This document shows positions 44,419 through 55,415 of a stretch of DNA of 64,000 bases, one piece after another. Source of the stretch: Nocardioidaceae bacterium. GTDB taxonomy: Bacteria; Actinomycetota; Actinomycetes; Propionibacteriales; Nocardioidaceae. The notes below the pieces were generated by a model that worked only from the letters and a program-made list of their open reading frames with translations, did no database searches and was not told the DNA's origin. The first letter of the stretch is position 1. Every line of letters starts with the position of its first letter. The stretch covers positions 110,025-174,024 of the forward strand of contig JAUJOO010000004.1 in the NCBI GenBank assembly GCA_030447585.1, in the 5' to 3' direction. Made by a program: the position numbers and the translations under genes.

Positions 44419-45493
44419 ATGACCATCTCCTTCACTTCGTCCTCGTAGATCGCGTCAGGGTCCGGGAGGTGGCAGCGCTTGAGGTGGTTGGCGTACAGGC
44501 CCGGCAGCAACTCAGGCAGCTCGCTCTTGCAACGCCCGTCCGGCACCTTGTCCTTGTGCACGCAACGGGGGTGGAACGGACAGCCGGTCGGCGGGTTGAG
44601 CAGGCTGGGCGGGGTGCCCGGAATCGGCACCAGCGGCTTGGACGTGTCACCGATGACGTCGGCGATGCTGCCCAACAGCCCCCAGGTGTACGGCATCTCC
44701 GGGTGCGTGAGGATCTGCTTACAGGAGCCCTTCTCCACGGCCCGACCGGCATACATGACGAGGACCTCGTCGGCGACCTCGGCGATGACGCCGAGGTCAT
44801 GGGTGATCAACACCACCGCCGAGCCGAACTCCTTCTGCATCTGTTGGATGAGGTCGAGGATCTGTGCCTGGACCGTCACGTCGAGCGCGGTGGTGGGCTC
44901 GTCGGCGATGAGCAGCTTGGGGTTGTTGACCATCGCCATGGCGATCATCGCGCGTTGCCGCATCCCCCGGAGAACTGGTGCGGGTAGTCGTCTACCCGAC
45001 GGTCCGGCTGCGGTATCCCCACCAGGTCCAACATCTCGACCGCCCGCTGCTTCGCCGTCTTCTTGTTGACGTGGTTGTGGAGCCGGTACGCCTCCACGAT
45101 CTGCGCCCCGATCGTGTAGAACGGGTGGAGGGCGGTGAGCGGGTCCTGGAAGATCATCGCGGCTTCCTTGCCGCGGATCCTGCGCATGGCCTGGTCCGAG
45201 GCCCCCACGACCTCCTTGCCGGCGATGCGGATCGAGCCGGTCATCCGGGTCCGCTTCTCGTCGTGCAGACCCAGCACGGCCATCGACGAGACGCTCTTGC
45301 CGGAGCCGGACTCTCCTACGATGCCGAGGGTTTGCCCGAGGCCGACGCAGTACGTAAGGTCGGAGACCGCCTGCACTAGCCCGTCGTGGGTGGGGAACTG
45401 GACGGTCAGGTTCTCGACCACCAGGAAAGGGTCGGAGTCACTCGTCGGGAGCGCCTCTGGTTGCGGCTCCCTGGCGTGGAGCACCTCCGTCAT
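44415..45493 (-). CDS. oppD: Oligopeptide ABC transporter ATP-binding protein, frameshift at 44964-44968
   Basis: Two ORFs joined at the signature [36 protein letters not shown]; one G missing in a G homopolymer. Confidence 0.92.
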
Positions 45494-46491
45494 GCCAGCC
45501 TGACCCGGGGGTCGAGGAAGCTGTAGAGGATGTCGACTATGAGGTTGGCCGCCACCACCAGCACGGCTCCGACCAGGACGGTTGCGGCGATCACCGGAAG
45601 GTCGACCGGGATCGCTTCGAGACCCCACTTCCCGATCCCGTCGATGTCGAAAATCTTCTCGGTGAAGACGGTGCCGGCGAGCAGTGCGGCGAGATCGAGG
45701 CCGAAGATCGTGATGATCGGGACGATCGCGGCCCTCAGGCCGTGTTTGAACAGCACCTTGTTGCGAGGCAGCCCCTTGGCCGAGGCGGTGCGGATGAAGT
45801 CCTCGCTCATCGTCTCCACCATCGACCCGCGTCCGAAGCGGGCGTACTGCGGAGAGTTGGCGACGCCGAGGACGAGCCACGGAAGCAGGAGACCGCTGGC
45901 CCACTTGACCGGATCGTCGGTGATGGGGAAGTAGCCGGTCTTGGGAAACAGGTTGAACTCGTTCACCAGGAACAGCCAGGCCAGCAAGGCCACCAGGTAG
46001 TACGGGATCGAGCTGACGATGAGGCTCGAGCCAACCAGAAGCTTGTCTGTCGTGGTACCGCGCCACTTCGCCGCCAAGATCCCGAGCGTGCAGCCGAGGA
46101 AGAGATAGACGACACCTCCGACGAGAGCAACCGATAAGGTCGCCGGGTACTTGTCCTTGAGCAGCTCGGTCACCTCCTCCTTGGTGACGTAGGAGATGCC
46201 GAGACAGGGGGCCGAACAGTCGTAGTGAGCGCCCGGCCCAGTGCTGATGGTGCGGCCGACGAAGACTCCCTTCGCGAACTCGCCGTACGCGGGCACGACA
46301 TTCTGGTCCAGGCCCAGCGAGTGCTCCAGCAGTGCCTGTCGCTCCTGGGTGCAGCGACCGTTCTGGTTGCAGATGACGGCCGCGGCATTGGTCGGTCCCA
46401 GGAAGAAGATGGCGAACACGAACATCGAGCTGATGATGACAACTAGGATCGCCGCCACGACTCGCCGAATGATGTAGCCGAGCATGAGCAC
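45490..46491 (-). CDS. oppB: Oligopeptide ABC transporter permease
   Basis: MLGYIIRRVVAAILVVIISSMFVF..., FKHGLRAAIVPIITIFGLDLAALLAGTVFTEKIF. Confidence 0.92.
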   Translation of the reverse strand: MLMLGYIIRRVVAAILVVIISSMFVFAIFFLGPTNAAAVICNQNGRCTQERQALLEHSLGLDQNVVPAYGEFAKGVFVGRTISTGPGAHYDCSAPCLGISYVTKEEVTELLKDKYPATLSVALVGGVVYLFLGCTLGILAAKWRGTTTDKLLVGSSLIVSSIPYYLVALLAWLFLVNEFNLFPKTGYFPITDDPVKWASGLLLPWLVLGVANSPQYARFGRGSMVETMSEDFIRTASAKGLPRNKVLFKHGLRAAIVPIITIFGLDLAALLAGTVFTEKIFDIDGIGKWGLEAIPVDLPVIAATVLVGAVLVVAANLIVDILYSFLDPRVRLA

Positions 46492-46506
46492 TCCCTAGCC
46501 TGGGTC

Positions 46507-46536
46507 GTGGGGTGAGCCCCGAAGGGCCCACCCCAC
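46507..46536 (-). other. UUCG-capped 13-bp RNA hairpin between oppA and oppB
   Basis: Minus strand GTGGGGTGGGCCC-TTCG-GGGCTCACCCCAC (12 WC pairs plus one G-U). Confidence 0.8.
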
Positions 46537-46594
46537 ACCGTGAATCATTTTGCTCCCAGCGACCCGACGGATCACCGGTTGTGGATGTCAAGGA

Positions 46595-48370
46595 TTACTG
46601 GCTGAGCCAGATGTCCTTCCAGGTGGGCTCCCCGAAGGTCGGGTCGATGTTGAACCCGTTGACGTTCGAGCCGCGCATCTGGGCTTCGCCACCATACGCC
46701 AGCACGATTATCGGGAAGTAGTCCTCCAGGATCTTCTGGTCGAGCTCGTTCCAGGCAGCCGGCTGGTCCTCCAGCGACAATGTCTGGATCTGCTTGATCT
46801 CCTTGTCGATGGCCTTCTCGGAGAAGACGGAGTAGTTGAGGCCGATCCCCTCCTCCTTGAGGTTCGTCGACTGCAAGATGACCGGGAACCAGGAGGCACC
46901 CGACGGCCAGTCGGAGCACCATCCTGCGCTGCGGATGTTGATGTCGGAGTTGAGGTCGTCCTGGACGGTGGTGAACTGATCCAACGTCGTGGCGACCGGG
47001 CTTGCCTTGAAGCCGGCATCTTCGAGCGCTGCCTTGACCGTGTCCTTCACGTCGACCGACAGCGGGTCATCGGTCGCGTAGAGCCACTTCAGCTCGTACC
47101 CGACGGCATCGGCCTCTTCGAGCAGCTGCCTGGCCTTGTCCGGGTCGGTTGAGCCCGGCTCGTGGTCCGGCAGCGGGTTGTACTCCTCGCGACCAGGGAT
47201 CCCCGGCGGCATGATGTTCGTGCCCGGGATTCGGGTCACCCCCTCGATGCGACCGCCGGCAGCGTAGGCGTCCAGGTAGGGGTAGGCGTAGGCGATCGCC
47301 TGGCGAACCTTCTTGTCGGTGACCTCGCGGTAGTCGGGGGCCCAGTAGAACGTGCAAGGGTTGGACCCCAGCACGAGCCGGTCCGGAGACTCCTCCTTGA
47401 ACTTGAGGTAGTTGGCGACTGTGACGCTGTCGTTGCTCAAGGTGTTCTTCGCGTCGCCTTCGTCCTTGAGCATGATCTGGTCGATCTTTGCCGACTCGAC
47501 GTCGAACCTCATCTCGTAGCCGTCGACGTACTGGTGCCGGCCCGGGTCGGTGTCAGGGTCCCACTGGTCGTTCTTGACCAGGGTGAGCGCCTTCTGCGGC
47601 GTGTACTCCGCGAACTTGTACGGACCGGTCGCCAATGGGTGCAGCGCATACTTCGCGGGGTCGCTTGCCTTGCCCGGGGGGATGGGGCTGATCGCCGGGA
47701 ACGCCCCCCAGTACGGCATGTCGGCGAAGGGGGTCGCCATCTTGATCGTCAGGTCCATGCCGTCCACGACGACCCCGTCGTAGTCGGTCCCGCTTCTGTA
47801 GGGCCCCTTGTACTTGTCGCCGTCGAGGAAGTACTCGTTGCTGTACGGGGCGCCGTTGGGGAACGTCTGGCGGTCCATGGACCGCTTGATGCCGTACGCG
47901 ACGTCCTCTGCGGTCACTTCCTGGCCGTTCTCGTACTTGACTCCGTCACGGATCGTGAAGGTCCACTCGGTGAAGTCGTCGTTCGGCCGGCCGAGGTCCG
48001 TGGCGAGGTCCGGGATGAGGACCATGTCGCCGGTTTCCTGGTCGTAGACATACTGGGTCAGGGACCGGACGACGAGTCCCTGCAGGATCGCGGCGGTGTT
48101 GGTGTAGTACGCCTCGGTCGGGTCCATGGTCTCCAGGCCCGAGAAGCTGATCACCTTGACCGTGCCGCCCTCCTGGGCGCCCTCGATCGGCTCTGCGGGG
48201 CCTTCGCTGCGGGTGGGGTCCTTGCCCTGGCCGGTGCCTCCGCCCTCTTTGAATGTCGGTTCCGTCTGATCGCCATCGCCGGTGCTTCCATCAGTGCCCC
48301 CGCCGCCGCATGCGGCGAGAGCGAAAAGCGCGGCGGTGGAGACGGCAACGATCGGTTTGTTCAGCCGCAT
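46595..48370 (-). CDS. oppA: Oligopeptide ABC transporter substrate-binding lipoprotein
   Basis: Lipobox LFALAACGGGG; SBP family 5 features; start at MRLNKPIVAVS. Confidence 0.92.
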   Translation of the reverse strand: MRLNKPIVAVSTAALFALAACGGGGTDGSTGDGDQTEPTFKEGGGTGQGKDPTRSEGPAEPIEGAQEGGTVKVISFSGLETMDPTEAYYTNTAAILQGLVVRSLTQYVYDQETGDMVLIPDLATDLGRPNDDFTEWTFTIRDGVKYENGQEVTAEDVAYGIKRSMDRQTFPNGAPYSNEYFLDGDKYKGPYRSGTDYDGVVVDGMDLTIKMATPFADMPYWGAFPAISPIPPGKASDPAKYALHPLATGPYKFAEYTPQKALTLVKNDQWDPDTDPGRHQYVDGYEMRFDVESAKIDQIMLKDEGDAKNTLSNDSVTVANYLKFKEESPDRLVLGSNPCTFYWAPDYREVTDKKVRQAIAYAYPYLDAYAAGGRIEGVTRIPGTNIMPPGIPGREEYNPLPDHEPGSTDPDKARQLLEEADAVGYELKWLYATDDPLSVDVKDTVKAALEDAGFKASPVATTLDQFTTVQDDLNSDINIRSAGWCSDWPSGASWFPVILQSTNLKEEGIGLNYSVFSEKAIDKEIKQIQTLSLEDQPAAWNELDQKILEDYFPIIVLAYGGEAQMRGSNVNGFNIDPTFGEPTWKDIWLSQ

Positions 48371-48419
48371 GGTTCTGCCCACCCTTTCTGGTTGGTTGTG
48401 CATTCTCTCGGCGACGTTG

Positions 48420-49439
48420 TCACCGACGAGTCGAGGGGTCGAAGGCGTCTCGGACGGAGTCGCCTAGCAGGTTGAGCGCCATCACCAGCAGCATGATTGT
48501 GACGACCGGAGCCCACAGGTACAAGCCGTACTGTTCGTAGTAGCCCTGCGCCCGCACAATCGTCTGGCCGAGAGACGGGATACCCGTGAGCCCGATGCCC
48601 AGATAGGCGAGACCCGCCTCGGCCGCGACGAAGGCCGGCATGCTGAGTGAGATCGTGACGACGATGGGAGCCACCAGGTTCGGCAGCAGCTCCTTGAACA
48701 GGATCCGGCTCGTGGGCACCCCGATGACCTGTGCGGCCTGGATGAACTCGCGCTCGCGCAGCGACAGCACCTGGCCACGGATCAACCGGGCGAGCCCCAT
48801 CCAGGTGAAGAGCACGAGAACGGAGATCAGGGAGATGAACTGCGCCTTCTCGAGCTTGGCGGCGTCGGTCGCGAACCGGTTCGTGATGATCGGTGCGAGC
48901 GCCAGGGCGCCGAGCAGGAACGGGAAGGACAAGAAGACGTCGATGACGAACGAGATGACCTTGTCGAGGGCCCCGCGGGCAAAGCCGGCCATGAGCCCGA
49001 TAGTCACCCCGATGGTCGTCGTGAGCAACGTCGTCAGCAGGGCCACCGTGAACGACGTCCGAATGCCGTAGAGGAGGCCGGCGAAGTTGTCGTAGGCGGT
49101 GCCGGGTGACAACCCAAGTGGATGGTCCCACGTTAAGCCGCCGAAGGGCGGGCCGTACTCCGGCCTCGGGTATCCGTAGAGCAGGTACTGGGTGGCCGGT
49201 CGGCTGGGCGGCTTGTCGACGTACACGCCGAAGAGGTCGCTGATGAGGGGGGCGAAGAGGCCCAGCAGGGCGAGGACGAACACGATGGTGGCTGAGACGA
49301 CGGCGACCTTGTCCCTGCGGAGGCGGTCGAAGGCGATGCGGGTGGGCGAACGCCCGGTGATCTTCTTGCCGCTCGCATCGACTGGCGGCGCGGTCTCGGC
49401 GTCTCCGGCGCCAAGCACCTCGAGATCCGCAACAGTCAT
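48420..49439 (-). CDS. oppC: Oligopeptide ABC transporter permease
   Basis: FLSFPFLLGALAL, QAAQVIGVPTSRILFKELLPNLVAPIVV, AFVAAEAGLAYLGIGLTGIPSLGQ. Confidence 0.92.
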   Translation of the reverse strand: MTVADLEVLGAGDAETAPPVDASGKKITGRSPTRIAFDRLRRDKVAVVSATIVFVLALLGLFAPLISDLFGVYVDKPPSRPATQYLLYGYPRPEYGPPFGGLTWDHPLGLSPGTAYDNFAGLLYGIRTSFTVALLTTLLTTTIGVTIGLMAGFARGALDKVISFVIDVFLSFPFLLGALALAPIITNRFATDAAKLEKAQFISLISVLVLFTWMGLARLIRGQVLSLREREFIQAAQVIGVPTSRILFKELLPNLVAPIVVTISLSMPAFVAAEAGLAYLGIGLTGIPSLGQTIVRAQGYYEQYGLYLWAPVVTIMLLVMALNLLGDSVRDAFDPSTRR

Positions 49440-49670
49440 GGTTGCCCTTCTTCGGCGGTGGGCTCGATGGATGAGCCGTTGAGGACTCTAGACCACTTGT
49501 GTCGCAGCGGCTGCCACTCCACGTAACGATCTGGAAACACCTCCGGAACCCAAGACCTGCCACCCGGACGCCTCTGACTGTGCCGACCGCAGGTCGCGGA
49601 AGGGGTCCTGGGCGGTAACGATCGGGGCACGCTGCTGTTCCAGGACGCCGCAAGCTCGCCGAGGCGTCGG

Positions 49671-51428
49671 TCAGGTCGCTGGAGCGGAGTCGACGCCGGT
49701 CTCCTTGCGTTGCCCGGCCGTGATGGGTGCCGGTGCTGACGTCAACGGGTCGAAACCGGCCCCGGTCTTGGGGAAGGCGATCACGTCCCGGATCGAGTCG
49801 GTCCCAGCCAGCAGCGCGCAGATGCGGTCCCAGCCGAACGCGATGCCACCATGCGGTGGGGCGCCGTACCTGAACGCCTCGAGCAGGAAGCCGAACTTCT
49901 CCTGCGCCTCCGACTCGTCCAGGCCCATCACCGCGAACACGCGCCTTTGCACGTCCTCGCGGTGGATGCGGATGGACCCACCACCGATCTCGTTTCCGTT
50001 GCAGACGATGTCGTAGGCGTAGGCGAGCGCCGTCGCCGGGTCGGTGTCGAACGTGTCGAGACTCTCGGGCTTGGGAGCGGTGAAGGCATGGTGGACCGCA
50101 GTCCACGCACCCGCCCCCACCGCGACGTCGTCGGTCTCCGCTGTTGGTTCGAACAACGGCGCGTCCACCACCCAGACGAAGGACCAGGCGGCCTCGTCGA
50201 TGAGCCCGCCGCGACGGCCGATCTCCAGGCGGGTCGCGCCGAGCAGCCCGCGCGACGCCTTGGTCGGGCCGGCCGCGAAGAAGACGCAGTCGCCGGCCCT
50301 CGCCCCGACATGTTCGACGATGCCGGCTCGCTCGGCCTCCGACAGGTTCTTGGCGACCGGACCACCGAGCTCGCCGTCCTCGCCGACCAGGATGTACGCA
50401 AGCCCCTTGGCGCCCCGCTGGCGGGCCCAGTCCTGCCACCCGTCGAGCTGCCGGCGCGGCTGCGACGCTCCGCCTGGCATCACGACCGCGCCGACGTACG
50501 GCGCCTGGAAGACGCGGAAGGGCGTGTCGGCGAAGAAGTCGGTGCACTCGACGAGCTCCAGGAGCATCCTCAGGTCGGGCTTGTCGGTCCCGAACCGCCT
50601 CATCGCCTCGGCGTAGGCCATCCGCGGGAGGGGCGTGGTGACCTCGTGGCCGATGAGACGCCATAGAGCGACAAGGATCTCCTCGCTGATGGCGATCACG
50701 TCGTCTTGATCCACGAAGCTCATCTCGATGTCGAGCTGGGTGAACTCGGGTTGCCGGTCGGCGCGGAAGTCCTCGTCGCGGTAGCAGCGGGCGATCTGGA
50801 AGTAGCGCTCGAGCCCCGCGACCATGAGGAGCTGCTTGAAAAGCTGTGGGGACTGTGGCAGCGCATACCACGACCCCGGCTTCAAGCGTGCGGGGACGAG
50901 GAAGTCTCGGGCACCCTCCGGAGTCGAACGGGTCAGGGTTGGAGTCTCCACCTCCACGAAGTCGTGTCTGGCGAGGACGTCACGGGCCACCTTGTTCACC
51001 GCACTGCGCAGCCTCAGGGCAGCTGCGGGACCCGTCCTCCTCAAGTCGAGGTAACGGTGCTTGAACCGCACCTCCTCGCTCACCGGAGTCGTGTGGTGCT
51101 CCTCGACCGGAAACGGCAGCGCCGCGGCGTCGCTGAGCACCTCCACCTCCTGCGCTATCACCTCGACCTCACCGGTCGGCAGCTGCGGGTTGGCGTTTCC
51201 CTCCGGCCGGGCGGCGACCTCACCGACGACCCGCAGGCAGAACTCGGAGCGCAGCGGTCGCGCGACCTCCTCGTCGCGAATGACCGCCTGGGCGACGCCG
51301 GTGGCGTCGCGCAGGTCGATGAACGCCACACCCCCGTGGTCTCGCCGCCGCGCCACCCAGCCGGTGAGGGTGACGGTCTGCCCGACGTGGTCGCTTCGCA
51401 GACTGCCGGCGTGATGGCTGCGGATCAC
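49671..51428 (-). CDS. aspS: Aspartyl-tRNA synthetase
   Basis: [44 protein letters not shown]; class II motifs [29 protein letters not shown]. Confidence 0.97.
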   Translation of the reverse strand: MIRSHHAGSLRSDHVGQTVTLTGWVARRRDHGGVAFIDLRDATGVAQAVIRDEEVARPLRSEFCLRVVGEVAARPEGNANPQLPTGEVEVIAQEVEVLSDAAALPFPVEEHHTTPVSEEVRFKHRYLDLRRTGPAAALRLRSAVNKVARDVLARHDFVEVETPTLTRSTPEGARDFLVPARLKPGSWYALPQSPQLFKQLLMVAGLERYFQIARCYRDEDFRADRQPEFTQLDIEMSFVDQDDVIAISEEILVALWRLIGHEVTTPLPRMAYAEAMRRFGTDKPDLRMLLELVECTDFFADTPFRVFQAPYVGAVVMPGGASQPRRQLDGWQDWARQRGAKGLAYILVGEDGELGGPVAKNLSEAERAGIVEHVGARAGDCVFFAAGPTKASRGLLGATRLEIGRRGGLIDEAAWSFVWVVDAPLFEPTAETDDVAVGAGAWTAVHHAFTAPKPESLDTFDTDPATALAYAYDIVCNGNEIGGGSIRIHREDVQRRVFAVMGLDESEAQEKFGFLLEAFRYGAPPHGGIAFGWDRICALLAGTDSIRDVIAFPKTGAGFDPLTSAPAPITAGQRKETGVDSAPAT

Positions 51429-52783
51429 GGGTCCTGCTCCTCGGGGAGTGCGGCGGAGACGACGCGGGGTCGCAGATCGGCGGCGGGTGGCTGCCAGGAC
51501 GCCACGTCTGCCGGGACCTGGTCGCCGCTGCGGATGTCCTTGACCTCGTCACCGGAGCCGTCCCCAGCGGGGAACCAAACGAAGGGGATTCCTCGCCGGT
51601 CGGCGTAGCGAATCTGGCGACCGTACTTCTGCGGCTCCGCTGCGACCTCGGTAGCGATGCCACGGGCACGGAGCTGTTCGGCGACGGCATCGCTTGCCGG
51701 CCGGGACTGCTCGTCCGCCAGCGCGACGAGTACGGCGGACGGCACTGCCCGGCTTCCGGTCAAGCTGCCCCGCTGGAACAGGGGGACAAGAGTGCGCGAC
51801 ACCCCGAACGAGATCCCGACACCCGGGTAGGTGGTGGCACCGTCACGTGCCAGGGCGTCATAGCGGCCGCCCGCACCGACGGACTTCAAGAACTCGTAGC
51901 CCGTCATGAAGATCTCGAAGACCGTGCCGGTGTAGTAGTCGAGTCCCCGGGCGATTCGCAGGTTGGCCTCCACCCTGAACCCCTCGCTCATGGACGCGGC
52001 GCAGCCTCCTATGACGGCGGCGAGCTCGTCGAGGCCGGCATCGAGCAGTTCGTGCTCCACACCGAGAGCGTGGACCTTGTCGACGAAGGATGTGTCGGAG
52101 GTGCGGATCGCGGCGAGCTCGAGGCACCTGTGCGCCTGCGCCTCGTCCATGCCAGCCTCCGACACCAGCAGCGCAGCAACCGCGGTGGCAGAGACCTTGT
52201 CGAGCTTGTCGATGACGCGCATGGCCGCGGAGCGGTCGGGGGCTCCAATTCCTCGCAAGAAGCCCTCGATGATCTTGCGGTTGTTCACCTGCATGCTCAG
52301 CGGAGGCAAGGGCAGGGCGACCAGCGCCGCCGCCATCACTCTTGCCACCTCGACGTCATAGTGGAATGGCAACACGTCCTTGCCGACCACGTCGATGTCG
52401 GCCTGCGTGAACTCGCGAAAACGGCCCTCCTGCGGCCGCTCGCCACGCCAGGCTTTCTGGATCTGGTAACGACGGAAGGGGAACTCGAGCTTGCCGGCGT
52501 TCTCCAGCACGTAGCGGGCGAACGGGACGGTCAGGTCGTAGTGCATGCCGAGCCCGGAGTCCGAGGCCTCGTCGTCCGCCTGCAGGCGACGCAACACGTA
52601 GATCTCCTTGTCGATCTCCCCGCCCTTGACAAGCTGGTCAAGCGGCTCGACCACCCGGGTCTCGATGCTGGCGAAACCGTGCAGCTCGAACACGGAGCGG
52701 AGGTGGTCGATGACCGCAAGCTCGGCGCCTCGTTGCGCAGGCAGCAGCTCTGGGAAGCCACTCAGTGGCATTGGCTTGCTCAT
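51425..52783 (-). CDS. hisS: Histidyl-tRNA synthetase
   Basis: [61 protein letters not shown]. Confidence 0.96.
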   Translation of the reverse strand: MSKPMPLSGFPELLPAQRGAELAVIDHLRSVFELHGFASIETRVVEPLDQLVKGGEIDKEIYVLRRLQADDEASDSGLGMHYDLTVPFARYVLENAGKLEFPFRRYQIQKAWRGERPQEGRFREFTQADIDVVGKDVLPFHYDVEVARVMAAALVALPLPPLSMQVNNRKIIEGFLRGIGAPDRSAAMRVIDKLDKVSATAVAALLVSEAGMDEAQAHRCLELAAIRTSDTSFVDKVHALGVEHELLDAGLDELAAVIGGCAASMSEGFRVEANLRIARGLDYYTGTVFEIFMTGYEFLKSVGAGGRYDALARDGATTYPGVGISFGVSRTLVPLFQRGSLTGSRAVPSAVLVALADEQSRPASDAVAEQLRARGIATEVAAEPQKYGRQIRYADRRGIPFVWFPAGDGSGDEVKDIRSGDQVPADVASWQPPAADLRPRVVSAALPEEQDP

Positions 52784-52788
52784 GGAGG

Positions 52789-53487
52789 TCAGCGGCCTTC
52801 AGCGGAGACGAGGTCCAGCAGGTAAGGGTTGGTGGCGCGTTCGCGGCCGATCGTCGTATGCGGCCCGTGCCCGGGCAGCACCACCACCGCGTCGTCAAGC
52901 GGCAGCACCTTGGACACAAGGCTTTGCAGCATCGAAGGATGATCCCCTCCGGGAAGGTCGGTCCGACCGATGGAACCGGCGAAGAGCACGTCGCCCGAGA
53001 GCAGCACCTCCGGCACGTCGTCGGCGCCGGCGTACGGCGTACGGAACGTCACCGAGCCTGGAGTGTGACCGGGCGTGTGGTCGACGACGAAGCTCAACCC
53101 GGCCAGCTCAACTACCTGGCCATCGCCGAGCTCGCGCACCTCGTCAGGCTCGGCGAACGAGTAGTCGACGCCCAGCAGCAAGGCGGCGCTCTCGGGCGAG
53201 ATACCGGCGGCAGGATCAGTCAGCAGATGGCGGTCTTCCGGGTGCACATACGCGGTGGCGTCATACGCCCCGGCTACCGGAACGACGGAGAAGACATGGT
53301 CGATGTGTCCGTGCGTCAGCAGTACGGCGCTCGGGCGCAGCCGGTGCTCGCGAACCACATCGGCGATACCGTCGCTCGCGTTCATCCCGGGGTCGACGAT
53401 GACGCACTCCTCCCCTGCGGCGACGGCGACCAGATAACAGTTCGTCGCCCACGGTCCAGCCGGAAAGGCGGCGATCAGCACCAGCAT
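52789..53487 (-). CDS. MBL-fold metallohydrolase (glyoxalase II-like)
   Basis: NCYLVAVAAGEECVIVDPG, LLTHGHIDHVFSV, DHTPGHTPGSVTF, LLSGDVLFAGSIGRTDL. Confidence 0.9.
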   Translation of the reverse strand: MLVLIAAFPAGPWATNCYLVAVAAGEECVIVDPGMNASDGIADVVREHRLRPSAVLLTHGHIDHVFSVVPVAGAYDATAYVHPEDRHLLTDPAAGISPESAALLLGVDYSFAEPDEVRELGDGQVVELAGLSFVVDHTPGHTPGSVTFRTPYAGADDVPEVLLSGDVLFAGSIGRTDLPGGDHPSMLQSLVSKVLPLDDAVVVLPGHGPHTTIGRERATNPYLLDLVSAEGR

Positions 53488-53627
53488 CCTCCCAGGGTCG
53501 GTTGTCTGGCGCAGCCTACCGATGCCCGTGCCGTGACGGCACACCCGCGGTCACGTTCGGGCTGGGGTCGTGGCGCGCGAGGACGTGCTCCTAGACTGTC
53601 CAGCCGATGCAAGGGTGCGTCGGAAGG

Positions 53628-53927
53628 ATGCATGTGATCACCAGCAAGCAGCGCCAACGACAGCTGGCGCGGGCGCGGTACGAGCGTCAGCAGGCGCAGC
53701 GTGAAAGCCGTGCGAAGCGCCAGCGCCTCATCAGGCTCGTCATCGGTGCCCTTGTCGGTCTTGTGGTGCTCGCGGCGCTGGGCTGGCTTGTCCTCCACAT
53801 CGTCAACGAGGAGAAGAAGCGCGAGCCGAACGTCCCGACGCCGAGCATCCCCTTCAGCACGGATCTGCAAACTCCGAGCAGCAACGTCTCCCCGACTTCT
53901 GGCGAGCCGACAAAGGACTCGGAATGA
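53628..53927 (+). CDS. Small single-TM membrane protein upstream of a DUF349 gene
   Basis: SKQRQRQLARARYERQQAQRESRAKRQRLIRLVIGALVGLVVLAALGWLVLHIV; -10-like TAGACT upstream. Confidence 0.7.
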   Translation: MHVITSKQRQRQLARARYERQQAQRESRAKRQRLIRLVIGALVGLVVLAALGWLVLHIVNEEKKREPNVPTPSIPFSTDLQTPSSNVSPTSGEPTKDSE

Positions 53928-55246
53928 CCGAGCAGCCGGAGCTGCCGGGCACCAGTGCTCCCGATGGCGCCGGTGTTCCCACGCCGACCGGTGCTCCCCA
54001 GGCTTCCGGCGTCCCCGAGGCCACTGCAACCCACGGTCGGGTGGGGCCAGACGGAACTGTCTACGTGACAACCAAAGACGGAGAGCGGGTCGTCGGTCAG
54101 TGGCCGCAGGGTGATCCGGCGGCCGCGTTGGCGTTCTACCGAACCCGATACGACGGCCTGGCCGTCGAGGTAGGCCTGCTCGAGAAGCGGATCGAGGCAG
54201 GCGCGCTGTCGCCGGAGGACGCCGGCAAGAGCGTGGCAAAGGTCCGCGAGACGGTCTCCAACGCGCAGGCGGTGGGCGACCTCGACAGCCTGTTGGCGCG
54301 GCTCGACGCTCTCGCCCCGGTCATCGCCGAACGTCGACGAGTCCGCAAGGCCGAGAAGGCCGAGAAGGCAGCCGAGGCAAAGAAGGCGAAGACGTCCATC
54401 GTCGAGGAGGCTGAACAGCTCGCCAAGGGCAGTGACTGGCGAGGCGGAGCTACCAAGATGCGCCAGCTCGCCGACCAGTGGAAGACCCTTCCCCGACTGG
54501 ACAGACAAACAGACGACGAGCTCTGGCATCGCTTCTCGGCAGCCCGTACGACGCACACCCGTCGCCGCAAGCAGCACTTCGCCGAGCTCAACGAGAAACG
54601 GGACCTCGCACAGGCGACCAAGGAGAAGCTCGTCGCGGAGGCTGAGCAGCTTGCGGCGACGACAGACTGGGGCGCCACCGCACGTGCCTACCGCGATCTC
54701 ATGGCGAAGTGGAAGGCTGCCGGTGGCGCGCACAAGGACATGGACGACGCGCTGTGGAAGCGCTTCCGAGCCGCTCAAGACACGTTCTTCGAAGCCCGCG
54801 ACGCCGCCACCTCGAAGGTCGACGCCGAGTACACGGCGAATGCCGAGGTGAAGCGGGACCTGCTGGCGCGGGCCGAGCAGCTGCGACCTGCGCAGGACCC
54901 GAGAGGTGCACGCGAGGCGTTTCGCCAGCTTGCCGAACGCTGGGATGCGGCCGGCAAGGTCCCCCGTGAGCAGCAGAAGGACCTCGAGGCGCGGTTCAAG
55001 CGCGTCGAAGAGTCGGTGCGAGGAGCTGAGGACGAGCGCTGGCGACGGTCCAATCCCGAGGGCCACGCCCGCGCCGCCGAAACCGTCGCGAAGCTCGAGG
55101 AGTCGCTCGCCTCACTGCAGCGCGACCTGGACCGGGCCGAGGCGGCAGGTAACGCGAAGAGGGCGGCTGAGGCGCGCGCGGGTATCGAGGCGCGCCGCCT
55201 GTGGCTCGACCAGGCCCGCAAGTCCCTCGAGGACTTCAGCTCCTGA
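53924..55246 (+). CDS. DUF349 domain-containing protein
   Basis: Repeated W-containing helical units (DWRGGATKMRQLADQWKTL..., DWGATARAYRDLMAKWKAAG..., LWKRFRAAQDTFFEARDA). Confidence 0.9.
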   Translation: MTEQPELPGTSAPDGAGVPTPTGAPQASGVPEATATHGRVGPDGTVYVTTKDGERVVGQWPQGDPAAALAFYRTRYDGLAVEVGLLEKRIEAGALSPEDAGKSVAKVRETVSNAQAVGDLDSLLARLDALAPVIAERRRVRKAEKAEKAAEAKKAKTSIVEEAEQLAKGSDWRGGATKMRQLADQWKTLPRLDRQTDDELWHRFSAARTTHTRRRKQHFAELNEKRDLAQATKEKLVAEAEQLAATTDWGATARAYRDLMAKWKAAGGAHKDMDDALWKRFRAAQDTFFEARDAATSKVDAEYTANAEVKRDLLARAEQLRPAQDPRGAREAFRQLAERWDAAGKVPREQQKDLEARFKRVEESVRGAEDERWRRSNPEGHARAAETVAKLEESLASLQRDLDRAEAAGNAKRAAEARAGIEARRLWLDQARKSLEDFSS

Positions 55247-55292
55247 TCCGCCATCTCAGGTCCTGAGCTGACGTGCTCGCCGGTCGGCCGAG

Positions 55293-55352
55293 GTCGAGGG
55301 GGCTCTTGCGCCTTCGCTTCGCTCTTTGACAGGGCTGCGAGTCCCCCTCGAC
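55293..55352 (+). repeat. Interspersed hairpin element, copy B
   Basis: Arms GTCGAGGGGGCTC/GAGTCCCCCTCGAC flanking TTGCGCCTTCGCTTCGCTCTTTGACAGGGCTGC. Confidence 0.8.
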
Positions 55353-55415
55353 CCCGTCCTCCCTGTGGCGCAGCATCAAGGGGCTCGGGCGGAACACGTT
55401 TAGGACAGGACGAAG

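Noticed and set aside
48361-50871. 836-aa minus-strand ORF
   Set aside because: Out-of-frame overlap with aspS and oppC, both of which have unambiguous motifs in other frames
53687-55066. 459-aa minus-strand ORF
   Set aside because: Antisense to the DUF349 gene, which has clear repeat-domain coding signal in the other strand
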